Below, in pieces: positions 9,869 to 22,977 of a DNA stretch of 64,000 nt (positions within the stretch are counted from its first letter, which is position 1; each line of letters starts with the position of its first letter). Under the pieces are notes generated by a model, which was given only the letters and a program-made list of their open reading frames with translations, did not search any database and had not been told where the DNA came from. The stretch is from Armigeres subalbatus. Its lineage: Eukaryota; Arthropoda; Insecta; Diptera; Culicidae. The stretch covers positions 36,896,120 through 36,960,119 of the forward strand of contig NC_085141.1 in NCBI RefSeq assembly GCF_024139115.2, in the 5' to 3' direction. The position numbers were made by a program, and so were the translations under genes.

Positions 9869-11087
9869 CAGCTTTTCAGTACGTGTTGGTGTACGATCGT
9901 TGCACCGCAATAAGACCATTTCCCTCGATCCATCTCCTGCTGTGCCATGAAGTGCAATGACTCGATTGCATAAAATTTTCATGCTGATTAAAGCAAAACT
10001 GCCATAGCAATTAACATTCGATCGATGACCGGGCGACGACACGCGTTCAAGTCCCCGGCAAACGATATTGCGGTGGGTCCAGCCGGCCGGCCGGTGGCTG
10101 TGAGAAAAAGTACGAACACGGGTTGCACGTGTTTTCATTTCCATTTCACAATGTATGACCCTCAAAAGCGTTTGACATTTATCAACGCTCTCCGAGTTGG
10201 AAAATTTTCACCGCCATCGGAAGAAAAATTTCGCTGCGAGTGCGCTGATCGACGATCGATCATTCACTCAACACACAGTTCGTTCGTTCCACTTGGTCCG
10301 CCACCGAGCAGGGCTCAACGGAAGTGGGTGGAACAAATCGAAAACAATAGGGAAAATACGGTTGACCGCATCATTGCATGGGCGACGCGACGACATCAGC
10401 AAACGTGTCTTCTCCTCTTCTATTGATGGTTATTTGATTTATTGAATATCAATAGCTGCCTTCGCTTATTGCTGTTTTTGCCTCCGTTCGGCCTGCCACC
10501 GATCGATCGCACGAGAAATCCCGTGCATCGAATTTCAATCGATTCGTCCGCCTACCCATTTCCCCGTCTTTGGGCAAACAACGGGACCGAAGCTGGAAGT
10601 GACGGTTGAGTGATACTCCTATTTGTTTTCCATTGGGGATTTGTGTCTTACGCTCATAAATAAATGGCATTCTTTTCTCCGCGGATCAGCCGTTGCGAGA
10701 CGATCCGATTGATGGCGACGACAATATGGTTATTTTCTTTGAATCGATCGATTGTCGGTCGGTCTACTGAACGGATCTCGGCCGAGGAAGGCGGTGCTGC
10801 GGTGGTGACAGTGATGAAGGCAGATTGATAGATTGATGTTGATGGGAAATGGATCGATCAAAGAGAATGGCGATGACTTTCTGGACCATAGGTACCTAAG
10901 TTGTGAATGAGAAAATGTGTCACGAAATTGAAGTATATTTTCGGGACTTTAATTTCTCCAGCAGCACAATTCAATTAGTTATGGTTGCGATTCTGGTATT
11001 AGTTGGTTATGGTTGATTAACGTGAACCTATGAATGAGTTTGAATTGAAATGTTAGTTTAATTTTATTCAATCATTTCAAATTGATT
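9869..11087. other. GC-richer host-like region without a recognised gene
   Basis: Composition changes here: many CGATCG and GGCCGG runs (10,020-10,110, 10,240-10,270, 10,500-10,800). Frames such as 10,025-10,426 (+) are open but lack motifs. This looks like single-copy host DNA, perhaps regulatory sequence or a 5' region of a gene outside the window. Confidence 0.35.
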
Positions 11088-11343
11088 TTCTTCTTTTTCT
11101 TCTTCTTCTTATTGGCATTACATCCCCCCACTGGGACAGAGCCAACTCGCAGCTTAGAGTTCACTTAAGCACTTCCACAGTTATTAACTGCGAGGTTTCT
11201 AAGCCAAACTACCATTTTTGCATTCGGGAAGTCGAGACAATTTCCAATCCGAAAATTGCCTAGATCGGCACCGGGAAACGAACCCAGTCACCCTCAGCAT
11301 GGTCTTGCTTTGTAGCCGCGCGTCTTACCGCACGGCTAAGGAG
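11088..11343 (-). mobile_element. Feilai-like tRNA-derived SINE
   Basis: On the minus strand it begins CCTTAGCCGTGCGGTAAGAC (A box TAGCCGTGCGG), has a B box GGTTCGTTTCC about 50 nt later, a tRNA-unrelated body, and ends in (GAA)n. ATTGAT occurs at both edges as a probable target duplication. Body and tail match the Feilai SINE family of Aedes as I know it. It would be transcribed by RNA polymerase III and mobilised by a LINE. Confidence 0.85.
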
Positions 11344-12341
11344 GATTGATCATCAATATCGAATTATTGCAAGTAAGTAGTGCACGATAAACATTTCCAA
11401 GATCCAAAGAAAAAATACACAGGAAGGCTTGTTGCGTAAGCTCAAGTTAATTGTGGGCAATTGCTTCTCTACATTGGTTATACATACATTGAAAGCTTAT
11501 TACAAGCCCATATTCTTGATTTTGAAGTGCGTCGCAATACTATTAGCTCTCATCAATCATAAAGTAGCAAGTTCATGATATTTATACACAGGGGTCATCG
11601 TATTTTATGTTCAAAAGTTAAATCAGCTTTTAATAGCAGATGCAAATCTTAAACACAGTTTACAGTCCAAAACTTGATATTGAACTTCCTTTCTAGCCCC
11701 GGTGGAAACACCACTTGCTTCGAATCCATCAATCGATCGCTTCGATCGACTCATCGTCAATTACCAATCCATTTACGAACTTCGTATCGCAAGCAGTTCT
11801 TCGACCTGAACCGCCTCCACCAGGCCACTTACTACCATCTGTCTGAATTTCGATCACCGCTTCCGGACACCGGCCGGCAACCACCCATCTTCGCAAAAAT
11901 CTGGTCTGGCCTGGCCGAGCCACCATCGCACAGCATCGCTCAGGGCGCTATCTACTTTTTCAAACTGACGCCATCTACTGCATATAGTTCGATGCCCTGT
12001 TGGATGGTTGGCCATTCAACACGGCTGCGTCTAATTAACGGCGATTTATCACTTTGAAAGTCTTTCACCTTTACTATGGCGCAACAGCTGCATCACAGTG
12101 CGGCGCCCGAGGCATCAACTGAGAAAATTATCTATGCGACACTTGTCTAAAATATTCCTACCCATAAACTCGTAGAAACCTTGAACGGAAAAATGTTGAG
12201 TATTTCTATAATTGCTACCTAATACTAGAAAGGGAGATAAAGATACAAGTTGATAAAAGTTGCGTTATGTTTTGTCAATAATTGCCCTTTACATATGTTT
12301 GTCTTTTTTTTGTTTGTGTTGTCAAATTGACGGCTGGGTAT
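11344..12341. other. Intergenic, with a GC-richer block at 11.69-12.11 kb
   Basis: The block 11,690-12,110 is less AT-rich than its surroundings and has a 127-codon open plus frame (11,674-12,057) with no recognised motif and no splice or poly(A) support. It could be a conserved noncoding or regulatory block. The rest is AT-rich spacer. Confidence 0.35.
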
Positions 12342-13050
12342 TAGGGTGGCTCAAAAAACACTTTTTCAAATTTTTTGATGGGCCGCCCTCTTATTCGGTT
12401 CTATTTGATGCCCTGATGCTCTGGACAAAATTTCAGCCAAATCGGTCAACGTTTGGGCAGTGCTAAACTCGTTGGAAGTTTATATGAAAAAATGTATGCA
12501 GAAACATCCAAAAACAGTGATTTGCAGTTGGACGGCACAATTTACGATCAAGAACCATGATACTCATTCAGTTCGTGGAAAATAAAATACAGAATGTTAT
12601 GCTGAAAACCGCGAGAAGATTAGAGTTTATTACGCAAAGATATTAGCATTTTACTGGAGTGTTGTAGGGGTGAATTTATTTCTTTTCAAAGGTAAAAGAA
12701 ACGAAATTTGCTCAAACCCCACTGCAGAGAAATGCTAATAACTTAGCCGGGCAAACTCGAATCTTCTCGCGGTTTTCTGCATAACATTCTGTATTAAATT
12801 CTACAAGATCTGAATGAGTATCATAGTTCTTTATCGTAAGTTGTGTAGTCCAGCTGCAATTTACTGTTTTTGGATGTTTCTGCATACATTTTTCCATATA
12901 AACTTCCAACGAGTTTAGCACTGGCCAAACGTTGACCGATTTGGCTGAAATTTTGTCCAGAGCATCAGGGCATCAAATAGAACCGAATAAGAGGGCGGCC
13001 CATCACAAAAATTGAACAAAGTTTTTCCCATACTAATTTGAGCCACCCTA
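12342..13050. mobile_element. 709-bp hAT-like foldback element
   Basis: It begins TAGGGTGGCTCAAA and ends with the inverse. CTGGGTAT flanks both sides (12334-12341 and 13051-13058), an exact 8-bp duplication. The arms (about 12,342-12,660 and 12,720-13,050) are inverted copies of each other over some 300 bp, so the single strand folds on itself. No transposase is present. Confidence 0.85.
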
Positions 13051-13058
13051 CTGGGTAT

Positions 13059-13483
13059 GTTTGTCTTTGTGCAAAATCGTTAAGAAGTTAATAAAATACA
13101 GAGGAGAACAGTTCAAAATGCACCTTGTCCTATTATTTTCTATTGAAAATTAGATATATAGGAGCATCAAGTTATGGCCAAAATACTATTTTTTATGCCC
13201 AAAGCACGCTTAAAAATACTCATTTATATTTTTTCAGTATTTTTTTTACGAGAAAGGCACCAACAGCGCTAAGTGGATTAATATTATATTATTCATTATA
13301 TTCATTCATTTTTGGATCATTTCAGTTGAGATCAGAACTAAAAATAATCTACTTTATGAAAGTCCAATTTTTGAAAATCATCGCTAGATCGAGTCATTCG
13401 ACTGTCACTGAGAGTGCTTACTATATGCAGAAAAGAAAAACAATTAGCCTTCTTTATATCGACTTTATTTTTGCCGCTGATAG
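13059..13483. other. AT-rich spacer
   Basis: No supported feature. A 139-codon plus frame (13,125-13,544) runs through AT-rich sequence into the next MITE and is considered chance. Confidence 0.4.
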
Positions 13484-13899
13484 CCCGCATAATAAAAAAC
13501 AACATGTTATATGGTCAGAATCATTATTACGATGTAAGATATAGCTTCACAGTTTACGTTGCGGTTATCGAATACTTTTCGATCGATTTAACCATAACTG
13601 CTCGACATCATCACTAAATGTCAACATATAACATGCTGTCTCTAAAATGTTCTTTATTTCCTGCATTATATGTCAACATTTTATCATACTGTTGAGCGAA
13701 AATTTTGCACGCGAAAACAGACGATTTTTTATGGTGACATAACTTAACAACCCCTTCAACATATTGTTATTTGTCAAATAACCGTACCACAAACTGTTAA
13801 AACTTTATATGAGATTGTTCATTTACAGTTGTCAACAGTAAAGGATACTGTTGTCGACCGCACGGGAAAATATCCATGTACAGTTTCTAATTATGCGGG
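13484..13899 (+). mobile_element. 416-bp MITE family Q, copy 1
   Basis: It begins CCCGCATAATAAAAAACAAC and ends AATTATGCGGG. Two further copies of exactly 416 bp occur at 23524-23939 and 28022-28437. This copy has the most differences from the others, so it is likely older. Clusters of ACATGTTATATG/ACATATAACATG occur inside. The 2-bp flanks do not match here (AG and AT). Confidence 0.8.
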
Positions 13900-16682
13900 A
13901 TGTTACAAATATGCGATAATGTGCTTCAATTTAAAGTTAAACCCAGATTAATCCACCTAGGTGATGAGTGCCTTTCTCGATCATCATAAAATATATCGCG
14001 AAAAGTTAGAAGTCAGAACAGTAATTAATTGGGATAATCTTATATTTCCATCATATCGTTTTTATATTTTTATGATGATTAAAGATAGAAAACGTACTTT
14101 CAAGATTTTGTTCTAGCGGCTTCTTGTATATAATAAGCGAATTACTTGTCTGGATACTCCAATACCTTTTCCGAACTAAGCTATCAGCTAAATCTATCTA
14201 TGTTGTGCATATGCATAAATCGAGTTTCAGACATATTAATTAATTTCTCCTCCGGGTGGCTTAATACCCGAAATATAGGAAATTAACTTTGAATGAACCA
14301 AAATAAGCGAAGTTTTCATTCTTTAAAAAAATCTTGCACTTTATACCGCTTTATACCTTTTCGCATCGCTATAGTTTGTTTGGAAATAAGAATGGCAAAA
14401 AAATTAAAAGTGAGATTTCTATCACTATTCATCATAAATATAAAACGCGATGCGAATGAGGACCAACCACGAGCCCATCTTTTGTAGATTGTGGTCCTAA
14501 AACGATTCAGAAAACCTCATGATAAATATTATGAAAGCCAAGAAATGTCCTTAGAGAATGTGTACCAGATCATAATTTTTCAATTTCTGTGATGTAAACG
14601 ATAAGATCGTTGATATTGCGATTCAGTATGACCTAATTTTACTAGCGTCCAACGGAGACCTGCATGTCGAGCACGGGCTGCTAAAACAAATCCCATTCCA
14701 TTTTATGCAAACCGCAACTGGTGTTATTTTATTCATATAAAACATTAGTCAAATAGATATGTTCGAATGTTCCAACTTCCAACAAAGTGGCCATTTCATT
14801 GTAACAATTTAATCTTTCAACATTTCGACGGAAAATCTGTGATGCATTCAGATTCAGCATGCTGTCTCAAACATTTTGATGAAGAATAATTGAATCACCA
14901 GAACGCTTAACCTGTTACACATTGATGCCTCGCTTTCAAGAAGCAAAAATGCCTGAGTGGCATAGGATAGGCTCTCACTCTGCGGACCATAGTTCGATTC
15001 TTCCAGTCCCAATTTTTCATTTTCCATAATAACATGAACTTGAAAATTACAGTGTAAATTTAAATTAACCTATAACATGTGTTGTGAACACACGGAGGTT
15101 AATTATTATTTCATCTAATTGAACGAAAATTTGCAGTTTTTGTTCTGAACTGTGCTAGAAAGGTCGAGTACTCATTTAATATGTTGTTGCTTTTTTGGCC
15201 AAATGAGATTTTTATATTCTGAATCCTCGTCCAATCTGGCAAAAATACCAAAAAAAATTTTGTTGAGGAATATGTATATGAAAAAAAAAATTGTTTGTTT
15301 GAGAAACATATATGTAACTTTGAAGAGCAATTATGAGAGTACTGCCTACAGTTTTCGCATTGAAGTACCCCAGGGTTGTGAGATTGCAAAAAAAAACTGT
15401 TGATATGTGGAAGAAATCGAAAGATTCAGTACAATTTGTTCAAAACAGTTTTTTTTCGAAATTAAAATGGATATACAGTTTCAAATTATTAATTTGCTTT
15501 CCTTTTCTGTTATCGAAAATAGTTCGCTAATTTACAACATCAATTTCACAGTTTCAATATTGTCGATGTTTTCTCACTTAATTTTATTGAAACTTGTACC
15601 GTATAATGTACATTAAAGTTATTCAAATTTTGACTTTTCTGTCCTCGTGCTCAAACGATTGCATTTACTATTTCAATAATCTCCGAAATTTTTAACAAGT
15701 TTGGATGTAATTTAATTGTGCATGTCATTTAAATGTTGTATGAAAGTTATTGTGAAAACTGAAAATTTTCATGTCGAATATTGCAACATTCAATCAAACT
15801 AACTGTTATTTATAATGGGAATAAATTTGTCGCTTGTAGAATTCATCTAATTTAATCGATAATAATGAATATTCATTTTTCTACTCAAATTTTTGATTAG
15901 CAGATTTAATTGATCACAAATCGTATGGATATCCTTCAACCTCATAACTGTTTATATCCTACAACAAATGTACGTAAAAATTGCTATGGAATGATGTCCG
16001 TTTTATTTTTGCGAACGAAATACCACAAGTCAGTCAAAAAGCCGCTTGGTGCGATTTAGCTAAGCCTCGACCACATGTCGTTGAATTACCAACAGTTTTT
16101 GCTGCATTTCTTTCAAATTGATATATCAAGGGGTAGACAAAATTTGAAAATATTCGCCCTGCTTTATGCCTATGAATAAAAATAATTCCATTGTTTAATC
16201 AGTGATATACTTAAAAACATTTGATGACAATGGACTGAAAATTATAAAATGAAGATGATACAAATGCGATTATGTATAAATGCAATAAAGCAATTTTCGA
16301 TATAATATAATATCATATAATTATTTTGCGTATTAAAAGATCAGAACTTTTGTGGTAATGGTAGTGTATGCTGTGAGTTTTTCTCCTAATCCCCACAACA
16401 TACGTCTCTTGGAATCAGCAAAATGCAAATCACAATAATTATGCTATTATATTATATATAGTCGTTAAATCGATTGTTTAAATTCAAAATCATTTTTAGA
16501 TTTAAAATTAAATTTTATTCCATCATAACATTGTGAATATTTCCAGAAACTCACAAAACTGAATGAATTTACAAGCAGACAACGCAAGAAACATACACCC
16601 CCCTATGCTGCTCAAGCACTTCGGCGCCAACAGAACTTTTTTCGTGGTTCTTGTGACGACCGCCAGACGTCAAAATGATCTA
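13900..16682. other. 2.8-kb AT-rich spacer
   Basis: No supported protein gene. Several short frames (for example 15,111-15,616) are artefacts of AT-rich sequence. A tRNA-like segment lies at 14,949-15,012. 'ACGAGAAAGGCA' at the left and similar debris hint at old SINE tails, but nothing can be bounded. Confidence 0.4.
14949..15012 (+). ncRNA. tRNA-like pol III segment (SINE remnant or tRNA pseudogene)
   Basis: It contains an A-box-like TGGCATAGGATAGG and a B-box-like AGTTCGATTCTTCC at tRNA-like spacing. A clean acceptor stem is not formed, so it is not a functional tRNA gene. Confidence 0.4.
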
Positions 16683-16988
16683 CACGGTTAGAAAAAAATC
16701 CTAATTTTATCTTTTTTCTCTTGATCTCCCTCCCTCTTTCCTTTGTTGTCATAAAATGAAGAAAAACCACCAACAAGGCATTAAAGGTGGAACCCAACGT
16801 TGAGTAATCTCATGATTACAAAAGTTGAGTGAAATTTACCTAACTTTTGGTTAGTTTCTAATTAAAATTAAGTATATTTTACTTAATATTAAGTGAATTT
16901 TACTTAATTTCAAGAAAAATTGCTTAATTTTGGGTTCCCACACTGAACCTCCGATTTGAGTTATATTAGGTACTTTTTCTAACTGATG
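16683..16988. mobile_element. CAC element O: 306-bp MITE
   Basis: It begins CACGGTTAGAAAAA and ends TTTTTCTAACTGATG, with TA on each side (16681-16682 and 16989-16990). Inside are repeated TTACTTAAT/AAGTAAATTT-like motifs and AAGTTGAG/CTCAAC motifs. No coding sequence. It has the same architecture as the larger CAC elements. Confidence 0.7.
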
Positions 16989-18004
16989 TACCTATGTGCT
17001 TTTTTGCCTATAGGTATTTACTTCATCAGTGCTAAAATAGAACAGAAGCTCGGCGCTGTACGGGCTGTGCTGATGCTACGATGGTTAAGCGACCGATGCA
17101 GCGTGAAACTCGTACAAAACCTCAAGAAAGATTCGTTTTGCGAACATATTATTTCAATTTCACATATGTGAATGAGCTAATTGCTCAATTTGTTGATTGT
17201 ACCTTGTAAATTAAATTTTGATGACTTGGTAAAGTTGATGCTATAAAGCATATCCTAAAACAAATGTGTGGAATTTTAAATGTGAAAGATTTGTTTAGTC
17301 GACATTTATATGGGGGCTGCCATCAGGGAACACATTGCCATTCTTTCTTTCACGCGCTTTCGCTGGAGACGTTAAACAAACACGATGCTTTTTGAAATTG
17401 CTACATGAGTATGCTATAGGGTAATTGTGTTTTCTTAGCGCATGATAGCAATAAGACAGCGAGAAAGTATGTCGTGACGCTTAGCATAGAAGAGGGTTTT
17501 CAATTACTGAACGGATATCCTATCGTAAAACGGTCACCCCAAATTACTTATTATTTGTAATTTCCATATGGCACCTTACCTTTAGTGGAGGTAGGTTCTT
17601 ATTGATATTTCATATTAATGTACATATGTTTCCTTTCGTTAGTTGAAGCGGTATGACGTAATTATTCTATCACACCAATATAATTTTCATACAAATTGAC
17701 TTCCCCTTCAATGGTGAAGCAACTTTACCCCATTGAAGCAACAATGTATCCATAGGGTACGAAGCGATTTTGAATAATTGATTAGATGAAACAAATCTAA
17801 TTTAAAATCAATATTTTATCTATTAGCTAATGACGAAACTGTATATTTTCAATCACCAACGATAAAACAAATATTTTCTTTCTCATTTCATTAATACTTC
17901 CAGTATAAGAACATTTACCCTAGGATAAACCTAATGCTATATAGAGGCAATAAACATATCTCCCATTCGATGATTCATATTTGTATGTATCTTCTCAAGT
18001 GTAT
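16989..18004. other. AT-rich spacer
   Basis: Nothing supported. There are no long frames, splice-compatible exons or bounded repeats. Confidence 0.4.
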
Positions 18005-18394
18005 TGCTGGTGCTGTGGTATAGTTAGCGCTTCTCACCCAAGACATCACGAGTTCAAATCTGAGGTGAGGGGTTTTGCTATTTTTGCACGTTAAAACAGT
18101 TTTTCGCCATAACTTCGGAACGCAATGGACCTAATTTTCAATAGCAAACAATGGGATTGAATTCTACGTCGAATGGAACTTGTTGAAATTGGATAATGTA
18201 AGTACCAAAAAAGTGTGTCTCACATTTTGTACACACACACACAACACACACACACATACATACACATATAACATCACCTCAATTCATCGAGCCGAGTCGA
18301 TTGGCATATAGCACTATGGGTCCCTGGACCTTCATCAAAAGTTGTTTTGAGTGATCATACTTTACGTATACTTAGTATACGAGAAAGGCAAAAG
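18005..18394 (+). mobile_element. tRNA-derived SINE
   Basis: The head resembles a tRNA: A box TGGTATAGTTAGC, B box GAGTTCAAATC about 40 nt later. A unique body follows, then a (CA)n tract, then a 3' region ending TATACTTAGTATACGAGAAAGG, which is itself palindromic at GTATACTTAGTATAC. I recognise the 3' part as a widespread mosquito repeat but cannot name the family with certainty. Confidence 0.65.
18231..18270. repeat. (CA)n microsatellite inside the SINE
   Basis: Interrupted ACACAC/CATACA tract of about 40 bp. Confidence 0.85.
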
Positions 18395-19003
18395 AACCTT
18401 CCATGTAATGATCGCTCTTGCTGTTTAACGGGATCTTACCTTGTCCTTGCGGAAACACGCATTCCGGTGCAATGCCGACGAAGTCCGGATAAAAATATCA
18501 TAAAATATCATTAAATTTATTATACACCATTGATTACGTAAAGCTACCATTAATTAAAAGGTAATTTTACAAATAAATCACATAAGAAGTTGGTTTTACA
18601 TATAATCTATGGTAAATGGGACTTTACAAAAGAAAATAGGGTTACAAGTAGGGCTTTACAATAAAATTTTCGAAATTTTTCATACAAATTTGAGAGCAAA
18701 ACAATTCATTTTAATGTTTGTCTATGGGATGATTTTCACGCCAAAACAATAAAAACAATATGTATTTCTAATGTTTTTTGTATTTTCTTTATTGTATACA
18801 ATAGACATACATTAACATTTATTTTGTTTTTAATCATGAGAGAGTTATTATTATTCCATCCAATGCCACTAATTTGTAATTTTCAGACAGGTATTTCGAT
18901 ATTAAAAGTAAATTCTGTAAAGTACAAAGTGTTAGAATTGAATGGAATAATAATAGCTTTCTTATGCAGATGAAAACATGAGGATGAATCCGAGTCACAA
19001 CTA
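18395..19003. other. AT-rich spacer
   Basis: No supported feature between the SINE and the TIR element at 19004. Confidence 0.4.
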
Positions 19004-20167
19004 CACACAAAAAAAAACGTTGGTAAAATTGAAAGAAACGTTGGTAAAACAAGAAAAACAGTTAGTGATTTTCAGTTGAAAGTATACGACTGTTAATTCT
19101 ACAATTGCAAAATGTTACTTGATGAGAACTTTGACAAGAGCAACTTTTCAAAATAACATTATCCTCTCAAAACTAAATATGCTTTCCACTTCTCAAAATA
19201 ACATTTTCCTTTTAAAACTAAAGTATATTTTACATTGAATCAACTAGTAATGCTTTCAAAACAATAACTGGTGTGCTGTTTAGTTCAACCGCTAAAATAA
19301 ATATTATATATTTGTTAAAAAAATCATCCTTTATTTAATCTTTTGGTTGTTGACTTGAAAAGTACCGGATACTAAAATGCAATTAGCTTGGACTGAATCT
19401 CGGATCCCACGTCCATTGCCTCCGATGTCCGCCGGTGATTTCTATTAATCATTCGACGATAATTATTCGGTGGTTTCTGTGGGTCGGACTCAACATGCTC
19501 AATGGTGATCCAGACCGTTCGTTGTTGCCCGTATCTTGCTGATTGCCATAGTTGCAGTTCCGCAAAATGAAAGAGGCAGTACCGGTAGAATTTGTCCTTG
19601 TTTGCCTGAGGCCTTCCGTCTTGGAGATTGGCAACTAATCTTTCTTCGTAAACCTGAAAATAGTTATAATCACTATTTTTTTTCATATAATAATTAACAA
19701 ATAACAAACCAGAAGCAATTTGTCTGCATCTGAACCATCGACGGCACCGCCATAGAATCGAGGATGAAGAAACGTCCATCTGCGCAGGATGGTAACCGGT
19801 AACCGGCCTTTGGTGCTTGTTTTAAATCGGTTCCTTAGCGGCGGTTCCTGGTTAAAGCAACAGAAGTCCAAGATCAGGAGTGCACAGTGCACTCCCGAAA
19901 TTATTTTTCAACTCACTGACAGATAGTTTTCGTTGCCAGTTATTTTTTCCCTTAGTGTTGCCGAAATTGAATTGTTAATGTATCATTCAATATTTTATAA
20001 TTGTTGTTTTGAGAACTTCCATGTGAAAATAAAAGTTTTACACTGAGAGAAAACTTCAAATCAATTTTTTATTCGAACGAAAAGTTTTACTCTTAAAAAC
20101 ACCAAATTTTTCATATTGTTAAAATAAAATTAGAAAATGTTGGAATCCCAACTTTTTTTTCTCTGTG
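19004..20167. mobile_element. CAC element J: 1.16-kb gene-carrying TIR element
   Basis: It begins CACACAAAAAAAAACGTTGG and ends CCCAACTTTTTTTTTCTCTGTG, with TA on each side (19002-19003 and 20168-20169). Direct repeats such as ACGTTGGTAAAA and TTCTCAAAATAACATT fill the left end. The interior carries a spliced minus-strand reading frame. The ends resemble elements G and H (CACA(C/G)AAA...). No transposase is seen. Confidence 0.75.
19372..19982 (-). CDS. Spliced cargo gene of element J, 5' end unresolved
   Basis: Three blocks fit in one frame: 19982-19917, 19847-19710 and 19653-19372. They are separated by 69-bp (donor GTGAGT, acceptor AACCAG) and 56-bp (donor GTTTGT) introns, all phase 0. The product ends DVGSEIQSKLIAF before a TAG. 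Distinct segments are RRWTFLHPRFYGGAVDGSDA, VYEERLVANLQDGRPQANKD and YCLFHFAELQLWQSARYGQQ. No ATG opens the first block, so the start is either in an unseen upstream exon or lost. The donor type GTTTGT is shared with intron 1 of the element A gene. Family not recognised. Confidence 0.6.
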
Positions 20168-21037
20168 TACCTATCCGCGTTTCTGTTATCAGGCCAGAAT
20201 GTGTATAAGAGTGGATGCTCTTAATTACAAACACTCTGATCCAGTCCTCTATAGTTGTAAGAGTGAAATCAGCATAGGCGTAACTAGAGTCTCGGTCTGG
20301 GGGCAAAGGCACCAGCTGGTGGGATGTAATTTTCAAAGGCGATTTAAACAAGGATTTAAAGCACTGTCGCATGGATTGCAATAGAAATTGTTTGACTAAC
20401 TTAATCGCTCATTCGTCCTAGAACTAACATAAAATCGAATAATACAATTGATTTCCAATGATGCTGATGTTTCAAAACGCTGTGTCTGTGTCAATCTGTC
20501 TCTCCATGTTACTAAAGGATAAGTATGTAATCTAAGATTCAAGAATCTTCTTCGAATTATCTATAAATGAAATTCGATATGAGTATATTTCTGAAAGTTT
20601 TCAAGCATTTCCATGATTACTTAATGCATAAAGATCTCGATTTTTTGAAACTTGAAATTTTGAAACTTCTTAGATGTGGAATAAATTCGAAATTTTGTCA
20701 TAATCAATATAAGTATTCATGCATCCAAAATGTATGCTTTGTGCTGAAATAGTTAAGTACGATGAACACAAATTTGGAATCATAATTTGTTTTTATGAGT
20801 CATAAATTCATGAGTCATAAAATTATGAGTCCTAAATCAAACTCCAGAATAACATAGCGTTTTTGATAGTTTTGCTGACGTTAGAAGAGGCTTTATTATG
20901 GTTTTCTGAATAGGTGAGCGATTTCTCTGCAAAAATCAAAGAGACTCGAGAAGCAACCAAATCGATCTGAATTGTGCTGCAAAAGAAATGTTTTTAAAAA
21001 TATTTTAATGCAATCTTGTTGTGAGTGAGAGGTTTAA
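20168..21037. other. Spacer
   Basis: Nothing supported. AGGCGTAACTAG at 20,277 resembles a hAT terminus, but no partner end was found. Confidence 0.35.
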
Positions 21038-21265
21038 GGCTCAGTCTCATTTCCCGAATTAAATTTAATTTTACTTAAACTGACAGTTCAAAATTAAAAA
21101 TCACCGCATAAGAATGGCTGCGTCTACCCAGCAAATCAATAAGACATCGATCAAGAATGATTCGATATGTGTCAAAAGTAATCCTGCTCATCCAGCAGGG
21201 TTATTCGATAATTATTGAACTTCCTAAGTTTAATTTGAGTTTAATTATCCAATTGAGACAGACCC
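21038..21265. mobile_element. 228-bp Harbinger-like MITE, copy 1
   Basis: Left end GGCTCAGTCTCATTT, right end CAATTGAGACAGACCC, with TAA on both sides (21035-21037 and 21266-21268). It is homologous along its length to the MITE in intron 1 of the host gene at 41275-41504. Confidence 0.8.
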
Positions 21266-22785
21266 TAAGTTTTCCTAATACTTTCAATGGAATGCGTTGT
21301 TGATTTTTCTGTCAATGTAACAGTATCTTAAGTTTTATAATTTTATATTTTTCTGTGCCAGAATTATATAGCGAGAAAAAACGTCCATAGGAATTTGATC
21401 AATTGTTTTGCGGCATACCTTTGATTAACTCGAAGATTTTGAAAGAATGTGTCTGAAATTTCATTGACGATTTGTATACATGTGCTCATTTTGATGTAGT
21501 TGCTTCAGTCTTTTTTGTGCTAGACAGGTTTAATAGAACAGAAATATTTATATCTTAATACAATTATGTTTTTATGTTTCTGCGACCAGGATACTAGTCA
21601 AACAAATGCAGAACAAATTTATTATTTTAAACTAGCAACTGAATTAGAAGCGGCATTGATTTTAGCTTAAAAATCGAGAAAATGTTCCCGGGGGTCCAAC
21701 TAAAATATTTCGATGCTTTGCTGAACAAAAGGTCATAGATGTGATAACGCAACAAAAAATATGTTTATAGAATTCATAATCAAAATTAAGAAATATGTAG
21801 AAAATATGTAATTTCAATTCCAATCCCATTCTAAACGATCCCTACAACTTGCAGTGATCAGAGAACGGTTTGTCAGGCACTTGAACATAGTTCCTGCTGC
21901 CTCGAAAACTCACAAACTTTAAATATAACTGAATTTATAATTATGAATTTATAACCCCTTTATATTCTGCAAGGAATCGTTTTTTGTACAGTAAAATATT
22001 TTTATTTTGAGCTTTTTCATTACGCGTCGAACGATTCAGGACGAAATGTCATAAGCATAAATATAAACAAAACATTGCAAATTTCACAATAGCTGTCTTT
22101 GATCATTTGCCAGGGAAATATTCATTGGAGGCGCTTTGAATTATCCTGTATTCCAAATTTTTCTTGCAATGCGTAATATGGGCCAAAATAGAACAAACTC
22201 ACAGGCTTCCACAGCAGTGTTCTATTCATGTTTGATTTTTTTCCACTAAAATTAAATGATTATGTTGCTGCTGAGGAAGGTGCGGTAAATGCAAAGTGGA
22301 TTGAGCCGTACACAAAATGACACATTCATACACCAAAACAATTGAAAAATATTTGAATCTCGTGATTCATTCGTGGTTCAAATCTGCGAAAAATAGAACT
22401 GAGCGGTATAACAGTTTTAAGCTTTTGAATCTCGACTGTTATAAAAAATGAATCTTGAGGTGCCTCACATTCAGATAATCTGACAATACAATACTTATTT
22501 GTATCAATAGAGATGTAACCAAGGATGTAACTCGTTCCCTACTTTAGAACTTCTTTAATGTATTTCATTCTATCAATAGATTTTTCAGTGAGATACGAAA
22601 CACGTACCTTTGTATTAATAACAGACGTTGTTATTGTTAGCACGACGAATCCTTTCTTGCTTGGTATATGTTTCATGTGTTATGTCGGTTTATCTGTGCT
22701 TCTACGAAAAGTACGATGAGAGCAAAGGAAAACATTAAGGTATGGTCACACACAGCCAAACGTCACTCATCTCAATAATGTTACA
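21266..22785. other. 1.5-kb AT-rich spacer
   Basis: No gene, RNA or bounded repeat can be supported. Confidence 0.4.
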
Positions 22786-22977
22786 CACTGTAAACCCAAC
22801 AATACTCTTTAAAGAATAAAAAACACCCATTATTTTTCCATATATGAAACTGTCAAAATAATGAGCATTATTCTTTTTTCGAAAATGTGTTATTTATGCC
22901 CATTTTGAAGTTCCAAGCTTTTACTCATTAATGAGTGAAAAACAAGTTGAAATTAATTTATAAACAAGCAACCGGAG

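Noticed and set aside
10025..10445. 133- and 82-codon plus frames in the GC-richer region
   Set aside because: Overlapping frames, odd composition, no motif, no splice or poly(A) support; GC-rich DNA yields such frames by chance.
14949..15012. Functional tRNA gene
   Set aside because: A and B boxes are recognisable but no proper acceptor stem or clear anticodon arm forms.
16612..16797. 61-codon minus frame near MITE O
   Set aside because: It spans the MITE boundary and has no ATG support or motif.
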